The notes: generated from the letters alone by a model not told the origin. Shown: positions 1-11,712, counted from the stretch's first letter. The stretch: 64,000 nucleotides of DNA from Serpula lacrymans var. lacrymans S7.9 (GCF_000218685.1 NW_006763297.1:665557-729556), one strand, 5' to 3'. Made by a program: numbers and translations.

Positions 1-1179
1 CTTGCGGAGAGCAGACGCAAATTAGAGAACTGCATGAATTCATTCCCATCCACTTCCATCGTTTAATGAAGGATAGCCAGCATCTCGGCAACCTGGTATG
101 TCTGTTTTACGCCATTCATTTCATATGTAAAAGTAACAAATTGTTTTTTTATAATCTAAGTTTCAAAAAAGGCTACGCAGTGGCCGTTCAGATGTCATTT
201 TCAAAATTCGTGGCGAAGCCAGCAAAATATTTGGTCTCCCACAGCATTATTTTGAAGTCCTGTTTGACAGGACCTCAGTTCCGGAGCTGAAAATATTACA
301 AGGAGCCAAACTGGTCGGAGAGCAAATAAAGTATGATATGTTCCCACCTGTTCTGTTTCCTGACGGTGTAATGGACATGAAAAATGTCTTTGGAAGTACC
401 GCAATTGCCAAGGTAATGTAGTCACTAAAATCATGTACGAGAACTGACTTACCATTGTTGCTCAGATTCTCAAAGTCGCATTTCATGGACCAAAGTCACT
501 TGAGGGTGGCCGCGCTGGTGGTAAAAGTAATGCAAAAACATGGGATGTCACCATGAATACTCCAGGATCTCTAGCATGGGGAGCAGTTGTGGTGAGTTAA
601 AAGTAGACTATTCTGAGCGGCTGTCATTCTGATCTTGCTATATAGGCTGTTTTCTTAGTTTCTCCTGACGAAGAATTTCCACATGATGGCAAAGGTGCCA
701 AATCAGGTTTAAAGTACTTTGACCTGTTCCGCAACTACAAGAAAATCCTCATTATGAAAGCTGACAAGAAACAAGTCAAAGAGATATACAAAATCTTTGA
801 CCGGTACATTTTTTCTTCACGCAAGACTATTCAGGCAGTTATAGCAGGGCAAGAAGATCACTATAACGAAGAAGTTGAACAAGCAATGGCCAAAATGGAT
901 ATTTTTTCTGACGAAGATGATATTGAAGTAGTAGTGGCAACCGCTGCACCATCTGCCGTGCAGATTAATGTTTTATCTACTGATAACATTTTCTCTCGCA
1001 AGCTCGTTGGCACTGATGGAGTTGATATTTTAGAGGAGGAGGCCAGAGATAATATTACCAATGCACCGGTGATGAAAACCAAGAAGGGTCAAAGTGGTAA
1101 AGGGAAGTCTGCAGAAGTAGCTACAGGTAGTACTGAAATTGGCACCACTACTACAAAGCGCACTCATCGTACCAAGTAG
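1..1179 (+). CDS. Uncharacterised agaricomycete protein, 5' end cut by window
   Basis: The reading frame is already open at base 3 and continues through four exons (about 3-95, 161-412, 466-591, 646-1179) joined by three short GT-AG introns that keep frame, so the true start lies outside the window. The readable protein has a conserved-looking core (FKIRGEASKIFGLP, GGRAGGKSNAKTWDVT, then AVFLVSPDEEF and YFDLFRNYKKILI). An acidic patch (FSDEDDIEVVV) follows, and the C-terminus is Lys/Thr-rich and probably disordered. The core resembles a group of multi-copy, functionally unassigned proteins I recall from mushroom-forming fungi. I cannot name a domain with confidence and see no catalytic motif, signal peptide or membrane segment. 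The basic tail could suit nucleic-acid contact or nuclear targeting, which is inference only. Confidence 0.7.
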
Positions 1180-1319
1180 CTATTTGATTTCATACTCTAA
1201 CATATTTGTTACAAATCAACCTTTGCTGATACTTGTGTGGTGTTGCAATCACTTCGTAAGTACATTACAAGCAGTCCAGCAAAAGAATTAGTTATATTGA
1301 TGTACACTTCTATAGTAAT

Positions 1320-1670
1320 GTCAGCTCTTTGGCGAAGTGGTTATATTGAAAAAAAAACTTGGTTGCAATGGCTCTTGCAAGTGGGGTGGCCGCGGGTTCA
1401 AGTCCCTGTCAGTACAAATACCATACTTACAATTGGAATAAAATATTGCAATTTATTTTGTCTCTTGCAAAGCCAAAAAAATATTGTTTTTCAGATACTC
1501 CTAAAGGGGATACAATATTGATTGCAATTGATTACAGGTTTCAGACCCAGTGATTACGATTAGATTGTAGTTGCATTGCAAAGATAAGGGTTTTCCCGAT
1601 AATCAATTGCAACTGGTGCCGTTGATTGTGGGCTTGCAATCCAGTGCAAAACCTTGCAGCCACTTCCAGA
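1320..1670. repeat. TTGCA-rich non-coding block with pol III-like boxes
   Basis: Between two genes, about 300 bases contain roughly ten copies of TTGCA/TGCAA-type words, several as ATTGCAAT or TTGCAA. Near the left end TGGCGAAGTGG (about 1331) fits the tRNA A-box consensus, and GGTTCAAGTCC (about 1397) fits the B box, some 65 nt downstream. The flanking bases do not pair into an acceptor stem and only part of a T stem forms, so this is not a functional tRNA. A degraded tRNA-derived SINE is the simplest reading. No coding potential is seen. Confidence 0.4.
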
Positions 1671-1814
1671 AATCTCCGACACACGTGACCAATGTTCAGA
1701 ACGGTCAGTCGACCTATTTTTGTTTCCAATGTAGGCGCCAGTGTGGCCCAGTTTTATCATGATTCTTTTCTTTATCCATCAGCTTTGTTTCATCCAAGAC
1801 AAACGCCATTCACG

Positions 1815-4434
1815 ATGAGTCAAGAATCCCCGCATTCACCTGAGCCATTCGCATTCAAATCGCATGATTCAAACCCACAAATCACTCCTCCTCGCCTCCC
1901 AAATTCGACCTCTCGCGAAGTGAAAAGCACTCCTCTAACCAAAAGTACACACACATCACAAAGGTATTCTGACCAAAATGTGATGCTTACAGAACGGACA
2001 CCACGGGGTCAAAGTGTGATGGAAGAACTGGTCTACAATGAACTACGTGATGCACGCTTCGAGAGCAAAAAGGTGATGGAACACTTGTGTCCCGCAGATG
2101 ATGGCGTAACGCACCTTGTCCTGGAAGAACTCAGAGAACGAGGAATTTTTTCTGACCAAGGGCTTAATTTTGATCAAGAAAATTGGCCCCAGGGGGCGCG
2201 AATCAAAGAGACTGACTATTACTTACCATTCACGAAACTTCTGAACCGGATCATCAACACTTCCGAATCTCACCTTTCCGCAGACCCTAAAATCCCTAAG
2301 GACCGCTATTATCACGGTCTACGCTTCTACAATTACAATAAAGAAATGAAGGGCGGGACCACCCATGCATTGAAGCCAGATTTAGTGTCTTTAAACGGTG
2401 TCGCTGACGACTCGGAGCTGGATGGTCAAGTGTCATGGCAAGATCTCGCTATTGCGTGCGAGGTGAAGAACAACTGGAATGTGCTGATTAAACAGGCCGG
2501 TACCTACGCACGATGCACATTCGTTGCTCACGAGAACCGTTACTTCGTTTTGGTTATCGGCTTCAACCACAAAACTTCCGAAGTTCGATTCTGCTTCTAT
2601 CAAAGATCTGGGGTGGTTTACAGCCCTGCGCTGAGTCTAAAGACAGAGGATGGCTTTGCCGCTTTTGTAAAGGGCATAGTGGGCATACTTTCATGGGAGA
2701 ACGATTCGAAGGCTGGGATCGATCCATCGCGGAACAATCACTACTTCTTGATCCCAAACTGGGGCCTTTACAAGGTCGTTGACTTACTCTGTCGTCGCCA
2801 ATCTATTCGGGGTCGTGTCACACATGTTTATCATCTGAGAAAGGTCGATGATGCGAAAAAGATATTGGATGATCCACTCAGCAATGTCATAGACCTTACG
2901 ATAGATACTTCCACTGCTCGATATCCCACCTCCACCTCACGCCCGCGCACTGAAGGCATCGCACCTTCTTCTAATCGAACCTCTACCGCCTCAAGTATTG
3001 GGAAACGATCACGCAAACATGTCGTTGAAACTGGAAGCAGCAAGCGCCACAAGTCAGGCTCTGATCACCCAGCAAACAAGCAATATCAAGGCTCCGAGAA
3101 GCTTGAATGGCAAGGAATTGATCGCAACGATGAATCCCCCCTTTTCCCAACTTACCAGCCTTCGCCCATCCCCGAACTCGACCTCTGTCCTCCGCCACCT
3201 TCCATGATCCTGAAAGATTCATGGCCTTTGGACGGCCATGACGAGGTTGAAGTTTTTCGTTTCACTCAAGGAGAGATGGGAATACCTGAAGTTTACGCCC
3301 AGTACACAGTTGAACATGGTAAAAAGGGGGCGTGGGTTGAGGAGGAGATTAGAAAAATATTTCTTCTGGAAGAGATAGAATTCATATACCAGGGGTCAAA
3401 AGATACACAATCGAAGAGACCCAACAGTCAGGTGGAGAAGGAAACACAATCTAAGATAGAAAATCAGGAGGAAGACGTGAAGATGGAAAACAGAGTACAT
3501 AAGCGATTGATATTGAAAACGGAGTGCTGTAAGTTCCAGACGGCTGCGGGGCCGTACCAATTCTTAGAAGGCATGCTCCATGGAATGATGGGTGAGTATT
3601 CCCCCGTTTTGACGTCGCTCAGGACTGATGCTCCCTTTCTAGGTCACTATAATATGTATAAGGATGGATGGCTGCACCGCGATGTCAGCGATGGTAACGT
3701 TCTATTGTTACCAGAGCCCGAAATACGAAAGCCTCTGACACGGTAGGTCCTCTTAAATTGATAATGAGCTCAAAGCGGTATTGATGTCAAAGTATTCTAG
3801 GTTCGAATGCACCAAGAACTTGACAAAGTGCGTGGGCGTGATCTCTGACGGCGACCAGGCAATCAGATGGCGAGAGCTAGATCGTGAGCTTGGGAAACAT
3901 CGTTCGGTAAGTAGCTCATCTTCGGGTTAGCCTGTTATTTAGTCTGTTCAGGGAACACTCCCTTACATTTCTAGGCGAGTGCTGAACGCGTGGAATAAAA
4001 ATCAGTCCGTGCTTCATACATTTGCGGATGACTTGGAAGCTTTCTTCTGGGTCATATTATGCGTGTTGTTGAACATTGGCGATGGACGTCAAAGCTTAAC
4101 GGTTGACGAAGGACGATGGCTTCATAAATTACTGGCTGCAGACGATCCTGACTCTAGCGAAACGAATAAAAGATCCACGCTGCAGATGCTGGAAGAATCA
4201 CTCCCGTATAACGATTTTTCCCCTATTGTGATGGTTTTCGTGCCCTTTTTCACGGAAATCATACCGCTCATGAAAGAGTCTACGGCGACTGTTCAAAGGC
4301 TCAATTCAGACAACTTGGTTGAATCTCTAACGACACTCGGAGACAAATATTATGAGTTGTGGTTCAAAGCTTTCCTACGTGCACTGCCGTCATTGCCCAA
4401 GACCTGGGACGAAGTTTTGAAAACCACAATTTGA
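1815..4434 (+). CDS. FunK1-type protein kinase
   Basis: Four exons (1815-3591, 3643-3742, 3801-3906, 3952-4434) join in frame across short introns. The translation has the fungal FunK1 layout: a long N-terminal part with ALKPDLVSL and a nuclease-like WQDLAIACEVKNNW stretch, then a kinase core. The catalytic loop reads LHRDVSDGNVLL and the region expected to hold the metal-binding Asp reads VGVISDGDQA. The activation segment is GTLPYIS, followed by HTFADDLEAFFWVIL. The middle (about residues 400-480) is Ser/Thr/Pro/Arg-rich and probably disordered. The start was placed at the ATG at 1815; an upstream in-frame ATG at 1692 would add 41 residues lying partly in the repeat block. FunK1 kinases are expanded in multicellular basidiomycetes; their substrates are mostly unknown. 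Confidence 0.88.
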
Positions 4435-5234
4435 TCATGGAGACGCTTTAACGCTTGACCATACATATCTCGTCACTGTTCTCCCAACCGTCATCCCTGG
4501 ACTATCCTATACATATCAATATGTATGTATCTACTTTGTTTGTTTGCTGTTCGTTGCACCCTGAGAGGTACACACTTGAAAGATTTATTATTTGTCCTAT
4601 AGTGACAAGATTTGAACCATGATCAAATCAAATCGATACAACAGTATTCCCAGCTCACTTCCTTAGCCTATATTATATCCGCTTGCCTTAAGAGTTCTCC
4701 TCAACCCCGGGCTCTTGTTTAGATTCAGGCCCCGAAATTATATCTTCCCCTTCCCTCCTCCCTTCGATTTCATCCTTGTCTCCACCCTCCTCAGCATCGA
4801 CAAACCACGCCCCCGTTCACGTGCCATCGTCCCACCTTTCCTTCTCCACAGCCCTCATCACCTCCTTCCCATCTCTCCATCGCTTTCTTGCCTACTTCTC
4901 GTCTCGCTTCCTCCTTTTTCAGTTTCTCCTTAAGTTTTCTACACTCTCAAAATTTCTTCCTCCTTCTCCATCCTCTTCCCTCCCAGGTCGCTCGCGTAGC
5001 TCCAAAAGCAGACCTGCGAAAGTGTCATGTAGCTTGCGCGCCCCGCGTCTGATGGACCTAGTAGGCCTGCTTTGTGCAGGAGCGTTAGGTATCTGGCACG
5101 CGAATCGGGAAGCTCAAAACCTTGGAGGATGGTGTCATTCTAAGAGGATAGTCAGTAGCACCTAATGTGGCACGTAGGTTAGCAGACGGATAAAGTGAGG
5201 CGTACATGGTCACGAAGAACGGCTGAGAGGTGGA
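4435..5234. other. Intergenic, pyrimidine-rich
   Basis: Starts with the 3' region of the kinase gene. From about 4730 to 4990 the plus strand is very rich in C and T (runs such as CTTCCCCTTCCCTCCTCCC). The open frames here are low-complexity Ser/Pro/Leu translations, and I see no gene. Confidence 0.5.
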
Positions 5235-5896
5235 CTACCTCTCAGGTGTTATGTTCACTTTTTTCCGACTGGGCTCATTGAAAGGCTCTGTTGATGGTGG
5301 AGTAGTAGCCTTCTCGTCTTCATTTGGGTTTGGTTCACTGGCCACTTCCTTACCCTTTACACTGGTACTGGTCATGCTAGTACTGTCACAGTCATAAAGT
5401 CCGAGCCACGCTCTCCACAACTCAAGCTTCACTCCATCTGTACCCAAGCGCCTTAGTAAAGTATGGCACCGTGCCCAATCCTTATCAGTCCAAGGGTATT
5501 CATTGACAAACAGTGATCCTCTGATTGCATAACCTCCTTTTTTCAGATCTTTTGATACATTCGCCAAGAAACTGATCAAGCGCCGATCTCGACTTCTCGC
5601 GTCCTTCTTTGTTATCGTAGCTGTCCTCATCCACGCGCTTTAGATCGTTTTTCTTGAGATTTTGAGCCGGACGCATTGTGAGTCTGACCCGCCGCCTGCG
5701 TCGCACCCACGCTCCAGTACTCAAGCTCCCCACCTCTGCGCGCCAGCTGTGCGGACGGAACATCCAGTTGTAATTCGAATCCGTCGTGTTGTACCTCGCC
5801 TGAGTCAGTGCGCATGTCGATCATCCACGCATTTGAGACCCAGCGCGTGATTTCTGTGCGAGATGACGCCGGGTCTGCTTTGTTTGTCCTAGTCAA
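5235..5896 (-). CDS. Hypothetical protein, structure uncertain
   Basis: Two minus-strand frames abut: 5896-5627 (89 codons) and 5630-5235 (131 codons). They overlap in an ATGA where the stop of the first meets the ATG of the second. They could be two exons joined by a short intron within about 5650-5720, or the product of a frame change. The second part has a plausible folded segment (FLANVSKDLKKGGYAIRG, then YPWTDKDWARC and LWRAWLGLYD) and a charged, disordered tail (EPNPNEDEKATTPPSTEP). I recognise no family. Codon composition looks protein-like, but there is no second line of evidence. Confidence 0.35.
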
Positions 5897-6422
5897 TTAC
5901 AAGAGTTGTGGAAAAAGCATTTCCACCAAACAAAGTGTATGCCCCTTTTGCAGTTCGCAGTCGCCCCATTACTAGGGAACATCCTTGATCATGGGGTAGG
6001 TTTTCTTAATCCGCTCTGTTGACCCTTGGTTATCTCACGAATATATGTCTTAGAAATTCAAGCTTCAAGTGTTAAATGGCTTTGTATTAGTATGTCAGTA
6101 GCTGTATTGAATGTTTGTGAAATTTGTTATACAAGCACTGTTATGAGGAATATCTACGTCCGTTTACTCAGTTTCAAAAGATCTGCCGAGTTCTTGATTG
6201 CGTTCTAGTGTCAGTATAACACACTCATAGTGGTTTGAATAGAGCCAACAATCAAAGTAACTTCTTGAGTATCGCTAACATTGATCGAGAATGAGGGTCA
6301 TCAGAGAAACATGAAAGGAGAGCTAGATACAATAACCTCCCATACATTCAAATAAGTACACGTTCAGAATCGAAACATCGTACACTTACGAAGTCACAGC
6401 GCTCGAGTAAATATCTCCAAGT
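5897..6422. other. Intergenic, nothing recognised
   Basis: AT-rich stretch between two minus-strand genes. A 60-codon open frame at 6026-6208 has no convincing features. No gene, repeat or RNA was recognised. Confidence 0.4.
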
Positions 6423-7087
6423 TTAATCTTGTATCCATTGATCCAGGACACCTAGTAAATGAGGGACATCATCATGCTCATCCTCCAACGGGATTGCAAA
6501 ATGCTTCCGCATGTAAAAAGCCTTTTCCATCTCTTCCGGATAAAACCCAGCATATTCCAGTCTACGATGGCATTGATTTTGAGCGTTTTCTCGTCGACAA
6601 TGATATTACTATGACCCAAGTCGTTGTGACAAAGTACGAACTGTTCTGCGCTTGCGGCCTTGAATTTCTTTGGCTTGTCTTGTGGCAAGACCTTGGCCAG
6701 GCGGTAGGGCAGACAAATGTCGCTTGTAAAGCTGCCCATAACCTTCGACTTGACTCCTTGCATGGTCTTTATATAACCCTTCAGCTCCTCTATGACGACC
6801 TTCCTCTGATCCTCCGCAAGATTTACCATAGACGTGCCAGGTACTGCATCCATGATGATATAGTAACAGCCATTATCTTCGAAATGACAACGGATGGTTG
6901 GGACCGGGAAATTTGTGTTCTCCTTGATGTACTTGATGGCAGCTACCTCGTTCTTGATCCTTTCCAACTGCATGAATGGTACCACAAGGTTACCCTTGAT
7001 GTCGATAAGCCACTCGCGAGGACTCAGCGTCCTCTTGACAAATACGTCGCCGGTGCTACTCTCAAGTTCATAGTACTTTTTCTCCAC
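6423..7087 (-). pseudogene. Aminoglycoside-phosphotransferase-like (APH) gene, frameshifted
   Basis: From the ATG at 7087 the frame gives a fungal APH/choline-kinase-like domain: FVKRTLSPREW, YIIMDAVPGTSM, LPYRLAKVLP, then the Brenner-type catalytic motif LCHNDLGHSNIIVD and INAIVDW. After that Trp (near base 6557) the frame becomes unrelated and stops at 6452. The next frame over reads EYAGFYPEEMEKAFYM and continues to a stop at 6423, the expected sequence after the motif. One base is therefore missing in a run of C on the plus strand (TTCC where TTCCC would keep frame), and no GT-AG intron can repair it. This is either a young pseudogene or a base-call error. Fungal APH-like proteins are common and mostly not drug-resistance enzymes. 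The whole would be about 222 residues, slightly short for the family. Confidence 0.8.
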
Positions 7088-7279
7088 ATTGATACCTATG
7101 CATCCTATCTCCTTAGCGCACTAAAAAAGATCATGAATGAGCTCCCTTCGGCAAGGCCGAACTACCAGCGATTAACATGAGTGTATTGACCAATAGGCGA
7201 AACTGTGGTCTACACAGCAAACACGTGCAAAGATTAACGGTTTGTAACGTATCATTGCATATCATACTCACTGCATCGA

Positions 7280-7614
7280 CATCTTCCAACACCACACCAG
7301 GACACTGCCTTTTCAGTTCAGGGCCTGCGAAGAGAATGCCAGTATACATGCGTCCGGAAATGATATTAATAAGGCCAGGAGGGAACCCCGCTTCGACAGT
7401 CAACTGTGCGATATATGTGGCCTTAGGAAAACTGATAAGCTGCACAGAAGCTTCTAAATTACTCTACGACTTACGCTCAAGGTCTGCCCAGAGCTCGCAG
7501 GGGTGAACTGTGATCATTTATTATCAATGCTGAAGCTCTTTTTTTGTCTACAAATCGATTGACTCGAACACTGACCTCGCCGTTAATAAACAATGTCGTT
7601 TCAAAGTTGTGCAT
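7280..7614 (-). pseudogene. Aldehyde dehydrogenase remnant with internal deletions
   Basis: The remnant starts at ATG 7614 with MHNFETTLFINGE, a typical ALDH N-terminus. It continues after a good donor (7575) and acceptor into a 33-nt exon (7507-7475) reading FTPASSGQTLS. A donor GTAAGT follows. After only 35 nt the sequence resumes at 7439 with AQLTVEAGFPPGLINIISG, which belongs near the NAD-binding centre of ALDH, well over 100 residues later. A few codons on, PGVVLEDVDAV resembles the still later KSPxxVFEDAD region. Two large internal segments are therefore missing, and no catalytic Cys segment is present. It cannot encode an active enzyme. The splice sites around the first exons still look intact, which suggests recent decay. 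Confidence 0.7.
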
Positions 7615-8524
7615 AGTTTCTGGGGGATATGCGTAGAATTGATACTGATGAGTTGTGCGATGAGGATAAATAGTGGGTTTATCAACTTCTGCATCATCGT
7701 GAATACCCTGTTATATCAAAAGTCTGGGCTGTTAAGGTTTGCCAACATGTGTGACATGTTATTTGGTGCAGTGGGTACTGACGTGCACAGGGCACGGTGT
7801 ATGTTTTCTGGTGACAGGGGGCAGGCATGGGGCCATATTTTTGCTTCGATGAATGGAAGCGATATATCAGTGCTCCACGATATTAGTTTGTGCCTCCATT
7901 GTTGTGCTTCATTCTGGCTAGCCTGCGTTGGCGTGAACTGAACTTCAAAGCTTCTTATCGAAACTGGGGTCACCAGGCACAGCATCTTAACACACGAATC
8001 AAGTTATTGCAACAACAACTATCGTGAACTTGCTTGGACGCGTCCACGAGAAGATGAGATGAGATAATGATGACCAGCATTAAACAAAAGCCACACTTAC
8101 TCAAAACATATACCATGGGAAGCAAGCCTTGTGCTGATAACCGAGGGTACACACATTGGGAAAACGATGAGGCCTGGCAGTGGTTTAATCAGGCGGGGTT
8201 TGTATGCCACTGGATCAATCATCAGCGATTATCTAGCTTTCGCAAGGGTTACACTAAAAAAAAAAAGAAACACTTCAAATGGAAGTGATGCGACAGCCAA
8301 GTCTAGATGAATATACCAGTGATGATATCGAAATAGTCTTCACACACCTCCGCCAGTTCCGAGTCATCTTTAGGAAGACGCGAGTCTGAAGAAGATTCCA
8401 TAGCGCTACATATATCAGTGAACATACCTATTACAGTACAACATCATTTTCGAACCCTTGAAATACACGAGGCATAGTCCAGACCAGCTCTAGTTTCTAT
8501 CGACGACACTGCTTAGAACTACAT
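7615..8524. other. Intergenic, no clear gene
   Basis: Several open frames on both strands lack recognisable motifs. One minus-strand start at about 8399 encodes MESSSDSRLPKDDSELAEVC before a GTATAT donor-like site, but the next possible exon stops within six codons. I see no supported gene. Confidence 0.4.
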
Positions 8525-10538
8525 CTAAGACGACCCAGCTGCTTCACACTGTGTGTCCTGCTGATCGCACTGGCTCACAGTAAGTCCACTCGCCGAACCC
8601 GAATTCGCTGCATCCGCACACTGGTTATGCTGGATGTCGCATGAGCGGCCCAAGGCTGCAGGTAGGTTGACAAAGCTATCGGACCCTTGGACCACAAAAC
8701 CAGTTCCCCCCGCTGTCACTGCAGGCGCAGTGACCCCACCCACTATCGTATGACCGTTATTACATGATGTCACAAAAAATCAACGTCACGTACAAGCACC
8801 GGTGAATGTTTGCAAATTTTGACCGCTGGCAGCGGCGGAGGTAGTAGCTGACGCGCTACGCATATCGCAGTTTATAAATCCCGTGTCTACATGAATAACA
8901 GAAAACGACTTACGATGCAGATACAGTAGCGCTCGCCACAACAAATGTCTGAGTGGCAGGTACTGCTGCAACTCTATCCATTGTGTTTTGAGTATATAGG
9001 GGGGTAAAAAGTTTGGGAGATGACTCACGAGGAGCTCGCAGCTACGCCACCGGTAGCTGAACTCGAACCTCCAGAAGAAGTAGCTTTACACTGCGTATCT
9101 TGCTGGTCGCATTGACTAACCGCAAGTCCGCTGCTACTATTCGAGTTTGCAGCGTCCGCACATTGATTGTGTTGTATATCACAAGAACGACCTAACGCCG
9201 CAGCAAGATTGAGGAAGCTATCTGAACCTTGCACAACGAAACCTTTGCCACCAGCGGTCACCGCAGGAGCAGAAACCCCGCCCACTGTTTTACAGCTCAT
9301 CAGTACGATAAAAGTAGAAGAAAAGGGGGAAATGCTACGTACAGGCACCAGTAAACGTCTGGAGGTTTTTGCCTCCACTAGCTGCAGTACTAGTTGCAGA
9401 TGACCTGTGTTACACTTCAGAAAAGTTCGCCACCAGAATAATGGGAACATACACTGCAGAGCCGGCAGCTGTTGGAATAGCAGACGCTATGACAGCAGCA
9501 CTGGTGGCGGCCCTGCCACTTTCAGTCAATATCAACGAACAAAAAGAGGAGCTAAAAACATACCCAAGGCTGGATACGTTGGTGGAGTTATCGGAAGAAC
9601 CGGAGGTGTCAACGTTGGTGCTGTTTATTGACCCTTAGTTCTGCTGAGGTATAGATGTACTTAGATATAGTCCTTACCTAGTGCTGTTGGAGACAGTCGT
9701 TCCGTTAGCTGAAGTGGTACCGCCAACGGCAGCACTAATTTCATCGGCGGTTGCAGCAGGAACCAATAAATTCTGCGTAAAAATGCACCCATTGGGATCA
9801 TTTGCGTCGTCACATGTGTTACCTTTCGCCGTAGGGTCCCCAATCTGACCAGGAGCAAACGTCCCAGATTTCAGTGCGTCCTGGGGGTTCCCTCCGACGG
9901 ATGCGATTTGCTTCGCCAATTCCAGTTCAATAGCTTTGTTCACAGCTGTAGCATTGGGAGATGCAGGGTCCTAGAACAAGTCGTCTCAGAGCTTCCAACC
10001 GGTATTAGCCTAGAATACTTACCTGGTGTTGTTGAAGTGCAGCTATTTCAGGATTGGTGGCTTGGACTCCAGTGCATTGGGCGGTTGTCGCACCGACTGA
10101 CGCAGAGTTGCGTTCTAACGTACGGAAAACGAGCGCATCAACTTGGCCTTGGACATCACCTGCAGCTTTTGCATTTGTGAAAGCTTGGTCCGCCACAATT
10201 TGTTGAAGACAGTCGAGATTCTAAATATGATAAGTATTAGCGGAAAGTGCAAGTTGCGTAGGATACGACGCACGGTCACATTGCCAGCGCCTTGCGCCGC
10301 TGCCGCGTCACCGAGGAGGGCAAAGACAGGGTCAGTAATTTGATCAGGGTTATTGACGTCCAGACTATTCCCGACAGAGGTAAGAAAAGGTTCGTGCGAG
10401 TGTTCTGTTCCAGTAAGATATCAGCCATGGAACTGGTTGAGGACGTAGACATGACTGGCCTTGGGGTACTTCGCGTCTCACCGGGAGCGCGCAAGCGGAC
10501 AACGCGAAGAAAAGGGCGTAAAATTTATGCGACAACAT
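8525..10538 (-). CDS. Secreted protein with two tandem C-x6-C domains
   Basis: Starts at ATG 10538 with a signal peptide (MLSHKFYALFFALSACALP). The mature part has an Ala/Gln-rich helical region (QITDPVFALLGDAAAAQG, NLDCLQQIVADQAFTNAK, QVDALVFRTLERNSASVG, NKAIELELAKQIASVGG, NTCDDANDPNGC) and then a Ser/Thr-rich linker. Two copies of one domain follow: LQTFTGALGGVxAPAVTAGG, GFVVQGSDSFxNL, AALGRSCDIQHNQCADAANS, and VSQCDQQDTQC, with two C-x6-C pairs per copy. In each copy an intron splits the TGAL codons at the same point, so the exon structure was duplicated with the domain. The copies end near 9050 and at the stop 8525-8527. The exon 1 to 2 join (about 10420-10480) does not keep frame with the obvious GT-AG pair and remains unresolved. 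Single-domain relatives are common in mushroom genomes. Function unknown; extracellular or cell-wall location is inferred. Confidence 0.75.
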
Positions 10539-11712
10539 TGCAAAAGACGGTTTTGGTTGAAAAGAATACGCTATGGGTGTAAAAGAATGCAAGATGCCAG
10601 AGGAAGAAACTACGGAAAAGGAGCCAGCCTGGTACCTGGAGATACATGTGAGTACAGTTTATGACAGAAAGAATGTGGATATGGTTACCCAATGAAACCA
10701 AAGAACCTGTCCTGGTTGTGGCGAGGAAAGGGGAACAGTTGTGTTGTTGAGGTTAAGACAAAGATGAGTAGCTTTTATATGTACGGGGAGGTTAGGAAAG
10801 GCCGGGCCGCCACTTTCCCTCCATAGTGTTGCCAGGTACTCCAGTAACCACGACAAGGAGAAGGCTGCAGGAGGCCAAGGATCAGATAAGTAGACGCATG
10901 TTCTGCAACGTAGAACATACCCTAATAAGGAAATCCGAGGTACCGGTATTGACGCCGCCTCTTAAGTGCCTTTGAACAACAGCGACGGGATCCGGATAAA
11001 AGGCACCTGCGAAGCCTTTTCCTCATTGTAGTCAAGCAGGAAGCAGATCGAGCTGTATAGTTCCCACAAAATGTCGCTACCTTATGCCAAAGGACGTTGG
11101 AAAACCGAGAGCTCGGAGTTGGAATGGTGAGTTGGATGGTGAGGTTGCAAGGAGACGCTGATCTTGTGCGGATTGTGGAGTGGGACGGTGAACGCTGGTA
11201 TGATCCCGAAGTAAATTAACATGACTTGGGGAATGTGTGAGCAAAAGGCAGAGCGAATGAGCACCCAGTGTAGTCGCCCAAAGGGAGGACTTGTACAATA
11301 GACCGGTCGCTAAGGTGAGTTGCTGAAATGTCATAGAAACATAAACTACAATAGCGGATTAATACACTGTGTCTTGAGATCGATGACTGGAGATAGACGG
11401 AGAATTGAACTCTTGGATGAAGTAGTAAAATCCGCCACATACAAAAATCTGAAGAACTCAGTTTTCCATGTGATTTTTATAGACAATCTTTTGCTTAGCT
11501 CGAGAGTGGAAGTATAACCAGAATTTAATGGCAACTACTTCTGAGAGTTAGTGGTCATCCTTCTCAGATCATTCTACTTACCTTACATATGAAGGCCAAC
11601 ACTGCGTTGTTGTGGGATGCAATCACCATCATGTCATGGGGACGTTTGCAAAGGGTATCTCAAAAGAAAAGTCCATTTCTATAAGCAACTACATCCAAGG
11701 ATATGTTCCATT
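10539..11712. other. Intergenic, no clear gene
   Basis: Contains the promoter of the secreted-protein gene (right of 10538). Open frames on both strands (for example 11077-11334 and 11320-11517) lack recognisable motifs. I see no gene or RNA. Confidence 0.4.

Noticed and set aside
1320..1420. tRNA gene suggested by A-box and B-box matches
   Set aside because: The seven bases before the A box do not pair with those after the T arm, only part of the T stem forms, and no anticodon stem is evident.
4715..5165. Pro/Ser/Leu-rich plus-strand frames
   Set aside because: Translations of a pyrimidine-rich tract with low complexity and no structure.
8300..8400. First exon of a minus-strand gene starting MESSSDSRLPKDD
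   Set aside because: The only plausible next exon reaches a stop after six codons, and no family was recognised.
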